Positions 1-4,898 of a stretch of DNA of 5,033 bases are shown piece by piece. The notes beneath the pieces are model-generated. The model saw only the letters and a program-made list of their open reading frames with translations. It did not search any database and had not been told where the DNA came from. The position numbers and the translations under genes were made by a program. The stretch is from an uncultured Bacilli bacterium (lineage in GTDB: Bacteria > Bacillota_I > Bacilli_A > RF39 > UBA660). The stretch is from the NCBI GenBank assembly GCA_944331945.1, contig CALVJC010000118.1, positions 1 through 5,033 on the forward strand, given 5' to 3'. Position 1 is the stretch's first letter; the number at the start of each line of letters is the position of its first letter.

Positions 1-333
1 AAATTATGCGCTCTATTATTATGCAGTCTTTTCTTAGTAGGACTTACAGGATGCGGAAAAGAGAATAGGGAAATAGAGTTATCTTTAGAAACAGTCAATC
101 AAAGACTAAGTGACTACTTTACCGAAGAAACGACCGACATTAGTAATTGGAGTTATCATTATATTGATGAAGAAAAAGATGCCATTATCATAGGTTTATT
201 TGATAATAGTGAGCAAAAACAAGAAGAATTATTGCAAGATATTTTTGATTCAGAAGAGATCAAAGAAATTCAAGAAAAAGGTATGATCCAATTTGAAGAA
301 GGACAACCGCTTACCGATGACACCGAGACATAA
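1..333 (+). CDS. Small lipoprotein, 3' part only (start lies upstream of the window)
   Basis: The frame is open from base 1 to a TAA at 331-333, giving 110 residues with no start codon in the window. The first 17 residues are hydrophobic and end in a lipobox, L-T-G-C, with the Cys at residue 18 of the fragment (codon 52-54). This is a type II signal peptide of which only the first few, basic residues are missing, so nearly the whole protein is present. The mature part is about 93 residues, acidic and rich in Glu, Asp and Gln, with a central W-S-Y-H-Y segment and a helical Glu/Lys-rich tail. By known lipoprotein processing it would be diacylated and held on the outer face of the cytoplasmic membrane. 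I do not recognise the family and propose no function. A terminator-like hairpin follows 23 bases after the stop, so it probably ends its transcript. Confidence 0.75.
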   Translation, partial: KLCALLLCSLFLVGLTGCGKENREIELSLETVNQRLSDYFTEETTDISNWSYHYIDEEKDAIIIGLFDNSEQKQEELLQDIFDSEEIKEIQEKGMIQFEEGQPLTDDTET

Positions 334-355
334 AATGTCAAAAAATAGAACGAAC

Positions 356-406
356 AAGAGAAAAGCTTGAAGAATAACGAAGAGGATCGGAAGAGCTTTT
401 CTTTTT
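356..406 (+). terminator. Probable Rho-independent terminator after the lipoprotein gene
   Basis: AGAAAAGCT at 359-367 is the exact reverse complement of AGCTTTTCT at 394-402. The stem can be lengthened outward to 356/405 through one G-U pair. A run of T (402-406) lies at its 3' edge. The loop is long (about 26 bases) and the stem has few G-C pairs, so it is weaker than a textbook terminator. Its place between two genes that look unrelated supports the call. Confidence 0.45.
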
Positions 407-414
407 GGTATAAG
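406..414 (+). promoter_or_regulatory. Possible extended -10 promoter for the YjbR/EVE-like gene
   Basis: TGGTATAAG fits the extended -10 pattern TG-N-TATAAT with one mismatch. It lies directly after the T-run of the preceding terminator and 46 bases before the next ATG. No acceptable -35 box is visible 16-18 bases upstream, so the call rests on the extended -10 and on position alone. Confidence 0.27.
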
Positions 415-460
415 TTGGATAGAGAAAAGGAATCACTTTGAAACAAGATGAGGTGGGAAG

Positions 461-1489
461 ATGAAAATAGAAGAAGAAATCTTTCAAAAAAGTGAAGTAA
501 AAGAAGAATCTTTAATTCCTTATGGTTTTGTAAAAGAAAAAGATGATTATCGATATTCTAAAAAGTTTATGAAGAATACCTTTCAAGCTGATATTTTTCT
601 TGATAAAAAAGGAAAAGTGACTGGAAAAGTATATGATTTAGAAGTAGGAGAAGAATATACCAATTTTCGGTTAGAGAGTATGGTAGGAGAATTTGTAAGT
701 ACAGTAAAAGAAGAATATCGTTTGATTTTAAAAGACATTTTAAAGCATTGTTTTCAAAAAAACTACTTTCAAAACGATCAATCCAATCGTCTTGTCCACT
801 TTATTCAAGAAAAATATCAAGTTCTTCCCGAATTTTTATGGGATAAATTTCCTGACTATGCCATTTTTCGGGTAAAGAGAACGGGAAAGTGGTTTGGGGC
901 CCTAATGACGATTGACCAAAAGAAAATAGGTATCGAGGAACCGGGCAAGATTGAGGTTTTAAATGTCAAAGTAGAGGGACAAGGAGAAGATTACTGGAAG
1001 CGAAAAGGCTTTTATCCTGCTTATCATTTTAATAAAAAAAGTTGGGTTACGATTCCCTTAGATAATACTTTAACCGATGCTGAAATTTTTCAATTAATCG
1101 ATGACAGCTATCAAAGTGCCAGTGAGAAAAAAGAATGGGTAATTCCCGCCAATCCTAAATATTATGATGTAATAAAAGCCTTCGAACAAAGCGATACCAT
1201 TTTGTGGAAGCAATCTTTAAGTATGCTTGTGGGTGATATGGTTTATATTTATTTTACCGCTCCTTACTGTGCTATTTTATTTCAATGTCAAATTATAGAA
1301 ACCAATATCCCTTCTTTACAGGAAGAGGGCAAGATGCAATATGAAATGAAACTAAAAAAGATAAAACAATATTCCAAAGACGATTTTCCTCGTGAAAAAT
1401 TAAAAGCTTACGGACTAACTTCCGTTAGAAGTGCAAGAGGAATTCCCAAAGCCTTAAGTAAAGAATTACAAAAAGACACTCTAGTGTAA
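461..1489 (+). CDS. MmcQ/YjbR-family protein with C-terminal EVE/PUA-like domain
   Basis: 342 residues, predicted soluble and cytoplasmic. Three segments can be seen. An N-terminal alpha/beta part (about 1-105) is of a kind often fused to YjbR domains in Bacillota. The MmcQ/YjbR-like fold covers about 105-220, with F-P-D-Y near 130, a W-F-G-A-L-M strand near 144-149, and the typical end K-x-G-F-Y-P-A-Y-H-x-N-K-x-x-W-x-T-I near 182-198. The EVE/PUA-like part covers about 226-335 and starts W-V-I-P-A-N-P-K-Y-Y-D, followed by I-L-W-K-Q and V-G-D-x-V-Y-I-Y-x-x-A-P. YjbR domains have a CyaY-like fold and are often labelled DNA-binding on structural grounds. EVE domains are PUA-like and several recognise modified bases. 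A nucleic-acid-related role is therefore plausible, but no catalytic site is visible and the substrate is unknown. The ATG has a GAGGTGGG ribosome site 4-5 bases upstream. The next gene starts 48 bases after the stop with no terminator between them. Confidence 0.85.
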   Translation: MKIEEEIFQKSEVKEESLIPYGFVKEKDDYRYSKKFMKNTFQADIFLDKKGKVTGKVYDLEVGEEYTNFRLESMVGEFVSTVKEEYRLILKDILKHCFQKNYFQNDQSNRLVHFIQEKYQVLPEFLWDKFPDYAIFRVKRTGKWFGALMTIDQKKIGIEEPGKIEVLNVKVEGQGEDYWKRKGFYPAYHFNKKSWVTIPLDNTLTDAEIFQLIDDSYQSASEKKEWVIPANPKYYDVIKAFEQSDTILWKQSLSMLVGDMVYIYFTAPYCAILFQCQIIETNIPSLQEEGKMQYEMKLKKIKQYSKDDFPREKLKAYGLTSVRSARGIPKALSKELQKDTLV

Positions 1490-1537
1490 CAAATTAAAAT
1501 AAGGAAAAGATCAAAGATAGAGAAAGGAAAGAAAACC

Positions 1538-1957
1538 ATGAATTTAGAAGAAGAAACAAAAAAAACCAAAAGAAAAATGATTATAATAACTCTCATTGTC
1601 GTTTTTTGCTTTCTCTTTTTTCTTATCATATTACCTCTTTGTCTCCTTGATGCCTTTTTTACCACTTCTGAAAAATACTACATTTTAAATATTACCGAAG
1701 AGAATGAAGAAAAGGTTCGTTCTTTAATCGCCCAAGAAAGTTCAAATATAGGAATCAAGCAAGAAACAATAGATACTTGTCAAATGAAGAAAATAGAATT
1801 TTTTCATATGTTTCCAGATGGCACCCATTACACCTTATTTTGTAAGAATCAAGTAGAAGTATCCTTTGGTATTGATAAAGTTGGTGAGGATGTCCTACAA
1901 AGCTATATCCGCGAACATGGAACGACTGAAATTCGGAAGAGAAAATTGCAATTTTAA
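1538..1957 (+). CDS. Small single-pass membrane protein of unknown function
   Basis: 139 residues that I do not recognise. A short, charged, Lys/Glu-rich N-terminus (1-13) precedes one long hydrophobic helix (about 14-40, rich in Ile, Leu, Phe). A mainly hydrophilic C-terminal domain of about 98 residues follows. The basic N-terminal flank predicts that the C-terminal domain faces outward (positive-inside rule). That domain holds two Cys (81 and 102), which could form a disulfide. The helix could instead be an uncleaved signal anchor, and there is no lipobox. The ATG is preceded by AGAAAGGA (1521-1528) with a 9-base spacer. It sits 48 bases after the YjbR/EVE-like gene and probably shares its transcript. 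Its TAA stop (1955-1957) lies inside the first operator repeat of the response-regulator gene, so the two units are packed tightly. Whether it works with the downstream sensor pair cannot be read from the sequence. Confidence 0.72.
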   Translation: MNLEEETKKTKRKMIIITLIVVFCFLFFLIILPLCLLDAFFTTSEKYYILNITEENEEKVRSLIAQESSNIGIKQETIDTCQMKKIEFFHMFPDGTHYTLFCKNQVEVSFGIDKVGEDVLQSYIREHGTTEIRKRKLQF

Positions 1958-1970
1958 GAAAATCTTAAGA
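1954..1970 (+). promoter_or_regulatory. Predicted OmpR-family operator: two TTAAGA direct repeats, 11-bp period
   Basis: TTAAGA occurs at 1954-1959 and again at 1965-1970, exactly 11 bases apart, so both face the same side of the helix. OmpR/PhoB-family regulators bind head-to-tail half-sites with this period. The array ends about 21 bases before the TATAAT of the response-regulator promoter and therefore covers the -35 region. The same hexamer, period and placement recur before the peptidase gene at 3829, which is the main support. The first repeat overlaps the stop codon of the upstream gene. Confidence 0.6.
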
Positions 1971-1988
1971 AAGTATCCCTTTTTCTTA

Positions 1989-1997
1989 TGCTATAAT
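1989..1997 (+). promoter_or_regulatory. Extended -10 promoter of the vanR-vanS-like operon
   Basis: TGCTATAAT is a perfect extended -10 (TG-N-TATAAT). The region 17-18 bases upstream reads GAAAGT or AGAAAG, not TTGACA, so the -35 is poor and is occupied by the TTAAGA repeats. This is the usual design of an activator-dependent promoter with some basal activity. Transcription would start near 2004, leaving a leader of only about 16 bases that holds the AAGAGGA ribosome site (2008-2014) of the gene at 2020. Confidence 0.65.
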
Positions 1998-2019
1998 AAT
2001 CGAAGAAAAGAGGATTACC

Positions 2020-2715
2020 ATGGCAAACATATTAGTTGTAGATGATGAAAAAGAAATTGCGGATTTAATGGAAATTTATTTAAAAAATGAAAACTATAAG
2101 GTCTATAAATATTATTCCAGTCAAGAAGTATTAAAAGAATTAGAACACTTATCAATCGATTTAGCGATTTTAGATGTGATGATGCCCGAGCTGGATGGCT
2201 TTACGCTTTGCAATAAAATTCGTGAAAAATATACCTTTCCCATCATCTTCGCCACCGCCAAAACCGAAGAAATCGATAAAATTAATGGACTAATGCTAGG
2301 AGCAGATGATTATGTCACGAAACCCTTTCAACCGTTAGAACTCATCGCCCGGGTTAAAGCCCAATTACGAAGAGCCCAAAAATATAATCAAACCCCAAAA
2401 GAAGAAAATAAAATTGATTTTCGCGAAATTGAATTAAATAAAGATACTCATGAGTTTTATTTTCAAGAAAGAAAAGTAGAATTAACCAAAACCGAATTTG
2501 ATATTCTTTGGCTATTATGTGAAAATAGGGGAAATGTGATCAAAAGTGATGAATTATTTGTCAAAGTTTGGAAAGAAAAATATTTTGAAAAAGATAATAA
2601 TACCATCATGGTGCATATCAGGCATTTAAGAGAAAAAATGAAAGACAATGGTAGAAAACCAAAATATATAAAAACCATTTATGGGGTGGGATATAAAATT
2701 GAAAACGAAAGTTAA
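2020..2715 (+). CDS. vanR: VanR-like response regulator (OmpR family)
   Basis: 231 residues, full length for an OmpR-family regulator. The receiver domain (about 1-120) has the acidic pair D8-D9, the phospho-acceptor D52 in L-D-V-M-M-P, the switch residue T79 and the conserved K101 in T-K-P-F. The winged-helix DNA-binding domain (about 131-229) has the L-T-K-T-E-F-D-I-L-W-L-L core and the end Y-I-K-T-I-Y-G-V-G-Y-K-I. The opening, with V-D-D-E-K-E-I-A-D-L and Y-L-K-N-E-N-Y, and L-E-L-I-A-R-V-K-A-Q-L-R-R match what I recall of VanR from enterococcal glycopeptide resistance operons. No resistance genes follow here, so the symbol describes family, not a resistance role. It should be phosphorylated by the overlapping kinase and bind TTAAGA repeats at 11-bp period, as found before its own gene and the peptidase gene; the binding is inference. 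Ribosome site AAGAGGA lies 5 bases before the ATG. Confidence 0.93.
   Translation: MANILVVDDEKEIADLMEIYLKNENYKVYKYYSSQEVLKELEHLSIDLAILDVMMPELDGFTLCNKIREKYTFPIIFATAKTEEIDKINGLMLGADDYVTKPFQPLELIARVKAQLRRAQKYNQTPKEENKIDFREIELNKDTHEFYFQERKVELTKTEFDILWLLCENRGNVIKSDELFVKVWKEKYFEKDNNTIMVHIRHLREKMKDNGRKPKYIKTIYGVGYKIENES
2683..2690 (+). promoter_or_regulatory. Ribosome binding site that decides the kinase start (TTG at 2699)
   Basis: GGGGTGGG lies inside the last codons of the response regulator (the G-V-G part of its conserved C-terminus) and 8 bases before an in-frame TTG at 2699. The upstream in-frame ATG at 2681 has only A/T-rich sequence before it and no ribosome site. The TTG is therefore the better start. 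Confidence 0.55.
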
Positions 2716-3832
2716 AACAAAAGAAAACTCTAACTTTACAAGGACCATTTTTAAAAACTTTTTATGGAAAGTGGTGCTGTTAACGATTGCCATTCCGCTT
2801 CTTTTTTTCTTACTTTTTTTCATCATTCAAAATTTAGACTTTCAATGGTTATTCGATCTGTCTCCTAATATTTATTTTTTTGTAAATGATAGCTTTCAAA
2901 CTTTATTTTCTGGAACCGTTTCTTTTGTCTTAGCTTTTCTTTTATGGCTGATATTTTTTCTCATCTTTCTTTATCAAGCCTTAAAAAAAGTTTCTCTCTA
3001 TACCAAGGAGATAGAAAACTCGATCGAAAAGCTATTTGACAAAGACCTAGATTATGTTGAACTGCCAAAAGAATTAAAAGAATTGGAACAGAAGATTAAC
3101 TTTTTAAAACGGGAAAAGGAAAAAAATGAACGTTTAGCGCGAGAAAATGAACAGAAAAAAGATGAATTAATCGTCTATCTTGCCCATGATATCAAAACTC
3201 CTTTGACTTCGATGATTGGCTATTTATCCATATTAGATGAAATGGATGATATGCCAAAAAAACAACAACAGAAGTATATCGGAATTGCCCTTGAAAAGTC
3301 ATATCGGTTGGAAGACTTAATCAATGAACTTTTTGATATTGCTCGGTTTAATTCAGAAAAAATTCTACTAGAAAAAGAAGAACTCAACTTAAATTTAATG
3401 TTAGAACAAATTATAGATGACTTTTATCCGGTATTAAAAGAAGAAAAGAAAACCATTCGCTTCCAAAGCCAAGAAAAGATCACTCTTTTTACCGATCCAG
3501 ATAAATTAAGTAGGGTCTTTAACAACTTATTAAAGAATGCCATCAACTATAGTTCAGAAAAAAGTGAGATTACTATAGCAGTCCAAAAGACGGAAAAAGA
3601 AGTTTGTATTGCCATTATGAATCGTGGCAAGCAGATTCCCAAAGAAAAATTATCCAAAATCTTTGAAAAATTTTATCGCTTAGACTCTTCTAGAACGAGC
3701 AGAACAGGAGGAAGCGGTTTGGGTCTTGCTATTGCCAAAGAAATTGTCGAACTGCATGGGGGAACCATTGAAGCTCAAAGTACAGAACAAGAAACCACCT
3801 TTCAAGTTCATTTGCCTTATAAGGAAGATTAA
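2699..3832 (+). CDS. vanS: VanS-like sensor histidine kinase
   Basis: 377 residues from the TTG at 2699 (383 if the ATG at 2681 is used). Two membrane helices (about 23-43 and 72-92) flank an outside loop of only about 28 residues, as in short-loop VanS-type sensors. A HAMP-like/coiled-coil linker follows (about 93-155, Lys/Glu-rich). The dimerisation domain has Y-L-A-H-D-I-K-T-P-L-T-S with phospho-acceptor His163. The ATPase domain has an N box (N-N-L-L-K-N-A near 275-281), a relaxed G1 box (N-R-G-K-Q-I-P, lacking the usual Asp, as I recall for VanS itself), an F box (F-E-K-F-Y-R-L-D, 322-329) and a G2 box (G-G-S-G-L-G-L-A-I, 337-345). It overlaps the regulator gene by 17 bases, implying translational coupling. 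By family it autophosphorylates and passes phosphate to D52 of the partner. Its signal is unknown; a cell-wall or membrane cue is likely but unproven. Confidence 0.93.
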   Translation: MKTKVKTKENSNFTRTIFKNFLWKVVLLTIAIPLLFFLLFFIIQNLDFQWLFDLSPNIYFFVNDSFQTLFSGTVSFVLAFLLWLIFFLIFLYQALKKVSLYTKEIENSIEKLFDKDLDYVELPKELKELEQKINFLKREKEKNERLARENEQKKDELIVYLAHDIKTPLTSMIGYLSILDEMDDMPKKQQQKYIGIALEKSYRLEDLINELFDIARFNSEKILLEKEELNLNLMLEQIIDDFYPVLKEEKKTIRFQSQEKITLFTDPDKLSRVFNNLLKNAINYSSEKSEITIAVQKTEKEVCIAIMNRGKQIPKEKLSKIFEKFYRLDSSRTSRTGGSGLGLAIAKEIVELHGGTIEAQSTEQETTFQVHLPYKED

Positions 3833-3867
3833 GAAAAAATTAAGAAACTACTAAGACAAAGTTAAAA
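3829..3867 (+). promoter_or_regulatory. Predicted operator array: four TTAAGA-type repeats at 11-bp period
   Basis: Half-sites begin at 3829 (TTAAGA), 3840 (TTAAGA), 3851 (CTAAGA) and 3862 (TTAAAA), each exactly 11 bases from the last. The first two are identical to the repeats before the response-regulator gene; the last two differ from them by one base each. The last half-site starts 26 bases before the -10 of the peptidase promoter, against 27 at the regulator promoter. The array starts on the stop codon of the kinase gene. The geometry fits tandem dimers of an OmpR-family regulator, most simply the VanR-like protein. A PhoP-type regulator, which in Bacillus uses TTAACA-like repeats at the same period, remains possible. 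Confidence 0.65.
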
Positions 3868-3883
3868 ACTGTCTTTTTCTTTT
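3853..3883 (+). terminator. Possible Rho-independent terminator of the vanR-vanS-like operon, inside the operator
   Basis: AAGACA (3853-3858) can pair with TGTCTT (3870-3875). An inner AGTT/AACT pairing (3860-3863 with 3867-3870) can extend the stem if two A are bulged instead of the A3858-T3870 pair. A T-rich run (3874-3883, broken by one C) follows. The stem is weak in G-C. It overlaps operator repeats 3 and 4 and the spacer of the peptidase promoter, so the symmetry could partly be by chance in such A/T-rich DNA. Confidence 0.4.
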
Positions 3884-3884
3884 C

Positions 3885-3893
3885 TGCTACACT
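3885..3893 (+). promoter_or_regulatory. Extended -10 promoter of the peptidase gene, activator-dependent
   Basis: TGCTACACT matches the extended -10 TG-N-TATAAT with TACACT as a four-of-six hexamer. The sequence 17 bases upstream (AAAACT) is no -35 box; the fourth operator repeat lies there instead. A weak -10 with no -35 and four half-sites upstream predicts low basal activity and strong dependence on a bound activator. The expected start is near 3900, giving a leader of about 35 bases. Confidence 0.55.
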
Positions 3894-3902
3894 GAAGTAG
3901 TA

Positions 3903-3934
3903 GAAAGGAGACGATCACTTGATCGTAGAAAGAA
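3903..3934 (+). promoter_or_regulatory. Split ribosome binding region with a hairpin between Shine-Dalgarno and ATG
   Basis: GAAAGGAG at 3903-3910 is a strong Shine-Dalgarno but ends 24 bases before the ATG at 3935, too far for normal use. Between them, ACGATC (3911-3916) and GATCGT (3921-3926) are perfect reverse complements around an ACTT loop. When folded, the hairpin leaves just 8 bases (3927-3934) between the Shine-Dalgarno and the ATG, which is close to optimal. A weak AGAAAG nearer the ATG could serve as a second, poorer site. Confidence 0.5.
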
Positions 3935-4774
3935 ATGAAAAAGAAGCGAAGAAAAAATAAATTAGCCATATTTGTCTTTCTTTTGTGTATCGGAGCTTTG
4001 TTTTTACGTCTATTGGAGGAAAAAGAAAGAGTTCAAGAAAAAGAAGTACCCATGATGATAGAAGAACAGCAGGAACAGGAAACGATCGAAATAGAAGGGA
4101 ATACCATGGAAAAGTTATATGACCTTTCCTTAGAAGATGAACGTATTTTGACCATTATAGAAGAAGCAGAACAGTATCCGGAAGTTCTTCTAGACATGTT
4201 ATCGCGCAATATTGATCTCATCGATTATGTTTTAGAATATCCCAAAAAGAAAGGACAAGTATTTTCCGACACCATAGGCAAAGTAACCAAAGGGGAGATT
4301 CCTTTATTATTACAATATGATAAGCGCTGGGGTTATGGAGAATATGGCGATAGCGTCATTGCTATGAGTGGATGCGGTCCGACCGTTGTCTCGATGGTGG
4401 TCGCTGGATTAACAGGGAGAGAGGACATTACCCCTTATACGGTGGCCAAAGACGCGGAAGCGAAAGGGTACTATCAAAACGGAACGAGTTGGCGCCTCTT
4501 CACGGAAGGAGTAGAGGAATATGGCATTATAGGAAAAGAATTACCTTTAAATAAAGCCATGATGATCCAAGCATTAAAAGCGAATCATCCCATTATTTGT
4601 AGTATGAAAAAAGGAGATTTCACTACTACCGGCCATTTTATAGTCCTTACTGGAGTCAAAAACAACGCTTTCATTGTTCGAGATCCCAATAGTGAAGCAC
4701 GCAGTGAAAAACTTTGGAGTTATGAACGTTTAGAACCTCAGATTAAGAACTTATGGTCTTTTGAAAAAAAGTGA
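3935..4774 (+). CDS. Membrane-anchored C39-like cysteine peptidase (Peptidase_C39_2 type)
   Basis: 279 residues. A basic tail (K-K-K-R-R-K-N-K) and one hydrophobic helix (about 10-26) form a signal anchor or signal peptide; no clear cleavage site is visible. An acidic Glu/Gln-rich linker (28-56) and a helical region (57-118) follow. The catalytic domain (about 120-276) begins I-P-L-L-L-Q-Y-D-K-R-W-G and contains S-G-C-G-P-T with the likely nucleophile Cys147, G-H-F-I-V-L-T-G with His234, and R-D-P-N with Asp250: a papain-like triad, with Gln126 a candidate oxyanion residue. The order and the G-T-S-W motif (183-186) fit C39-like peptidases, which lie outside the cell and are not the transporter-fused bacteriocin-leader peptidases. 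The substrate is unknown; peptides or cell-wall cross-links are both possible. An in-frame TAG at 3926 fixes 3935 as the first possible ATG. The gene lies 102 bases after the kinase gene, behind the TTAAGA array, so it is probably a target of the VanR-like regulator. Confidence 0.88.
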   Translation: MKKKRRKNKLAIFVFLLCIGALFLRLLEEKERVQEKEVPMMIEEQQEQETIEIEGNTMEKLYDLSLEDERILTIIEEAEQYPEVLLDMLSRNIDLIDYVLEYPKKKGQVFSDTIGKVTKGEIPLLLQYDKRWGYGEYGDSVIAMSGCGPTVVSMVVAGLTGREDITPYTVAKDAEAKGYYQNGTSWRLFTEGVEEYGIIGKELPLNKAMMIQALKANHPIICSMKKGDFTTTGHFIVLTGVKNNAFIVRDPNSEARSEKLWSYERLEPQIKNLWSFEKK

Positions 4775-4796
4775 AAAACTTGACCAAAAAAAAGAG

Positions 4797-4826
4797 AAAT
4801 CTTACGAAGGTACGTAGGATTTTTTT
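4797..4826 (+). terminator. Rho-independent terminator after the peptidase gene
   Basis: AATCTTACG (4798-4806) pairs with CGTAGGATT (4813-4821) through one G-U pair around a 6-base AAGGTA loop, and A4797-T4822 extends the stem. The T-run spans 4820-4826. It begins 23 bases after the peptidase stop and separates that unit from the flavodoxin gene. Confidence 0.8.
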
Positions 4827-4845
4827 ACTTGCCTCAAAGTTTATC

Positions 4846-4875
4846 TTGACTAGCCCCCAATTCTCGTAGTATATA
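4846..4875 (+). promoter_or_regulatory. Sigma-A-type promoter of the flavodoxin gene
   Basis: TTGACT (4846-4851) is a five-of-six -35 box. TATATA (4870-4875) lies 18 bases further as a -10 box; the shifted alternative TAGTAT (4867-4872) has a 15-base spacer. Unlike the two promoters upstream in the window it has a good -35 and no TTAAGA repeats, so it should not belong to the same regulon. Confidence 0.55.
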
Positions 4876-4898
4876 AAAATAAGAAAGAAGGATGATGA

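Noticed and set aside
1408..1665. An 85-codon hydrophobic reading frame on the - strand
   Set aside because: It lies antisense to the end of one well-supported gene and the membrane helix of the next, whose A/T-rich codons give hydrophobic residues in reverse. No ribosome site or family match.
1963..1970. TCTTAAGA as a palindromic repressor site
   Set aside because: It is a perfect 8-base palindrome, but the match between the two loci is a direct repeat at 11-bp period and the palindrome is not kept at 3829-3867.
2020..3832. A vancomycin resistance operon
   Set aside because: Only the regulator-kinase pair resembles van genes. No ligase, dehydrogenase, D,D-peptidase, racemase or vanW/Z-like gene is in the window, and the next gene is a C39-like peptidase.
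3919..3960. A 13-residue leader peptide starting at TTG 3919, with the Shine-Dalgarno at 3903-3910 spaced 8 bases before it and overlapping the peptidase start
   Set aside because: The spacing is good, but TTG is a weak start, the peptide is short and Lys/Glu-rich with no sensing-like run of codons, and the start lies in the loop of the hairpin. The spacer-hairpin reading explains the same bases, though leader translation cannot be excluded.
3974..3991. A lipobox in the peptidase signal region (F-L-L-C at residues 15-18)
   Set aside because: The residue before the Cys is Leu where Gly, Ala or Ser is required, and the hydrophobic helix continues beyond the Cys. A signal anchor fits better.
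4372..4554. A 60-codon + strand frame inside the peptidase gene
   Set aside because: It is out of frame across the catalytic Cys region, which is clearly coding in the main frame. It has no independent ribosome site or recognisable protein.
4846..4875. A MerR-type operator in the flavodoxin promoter spacer
   Set aside because: MerR-family sites need a dyad in a 19-20 base spacer. The spacer here (18 or 15 bases) shows no inverted symmetry.
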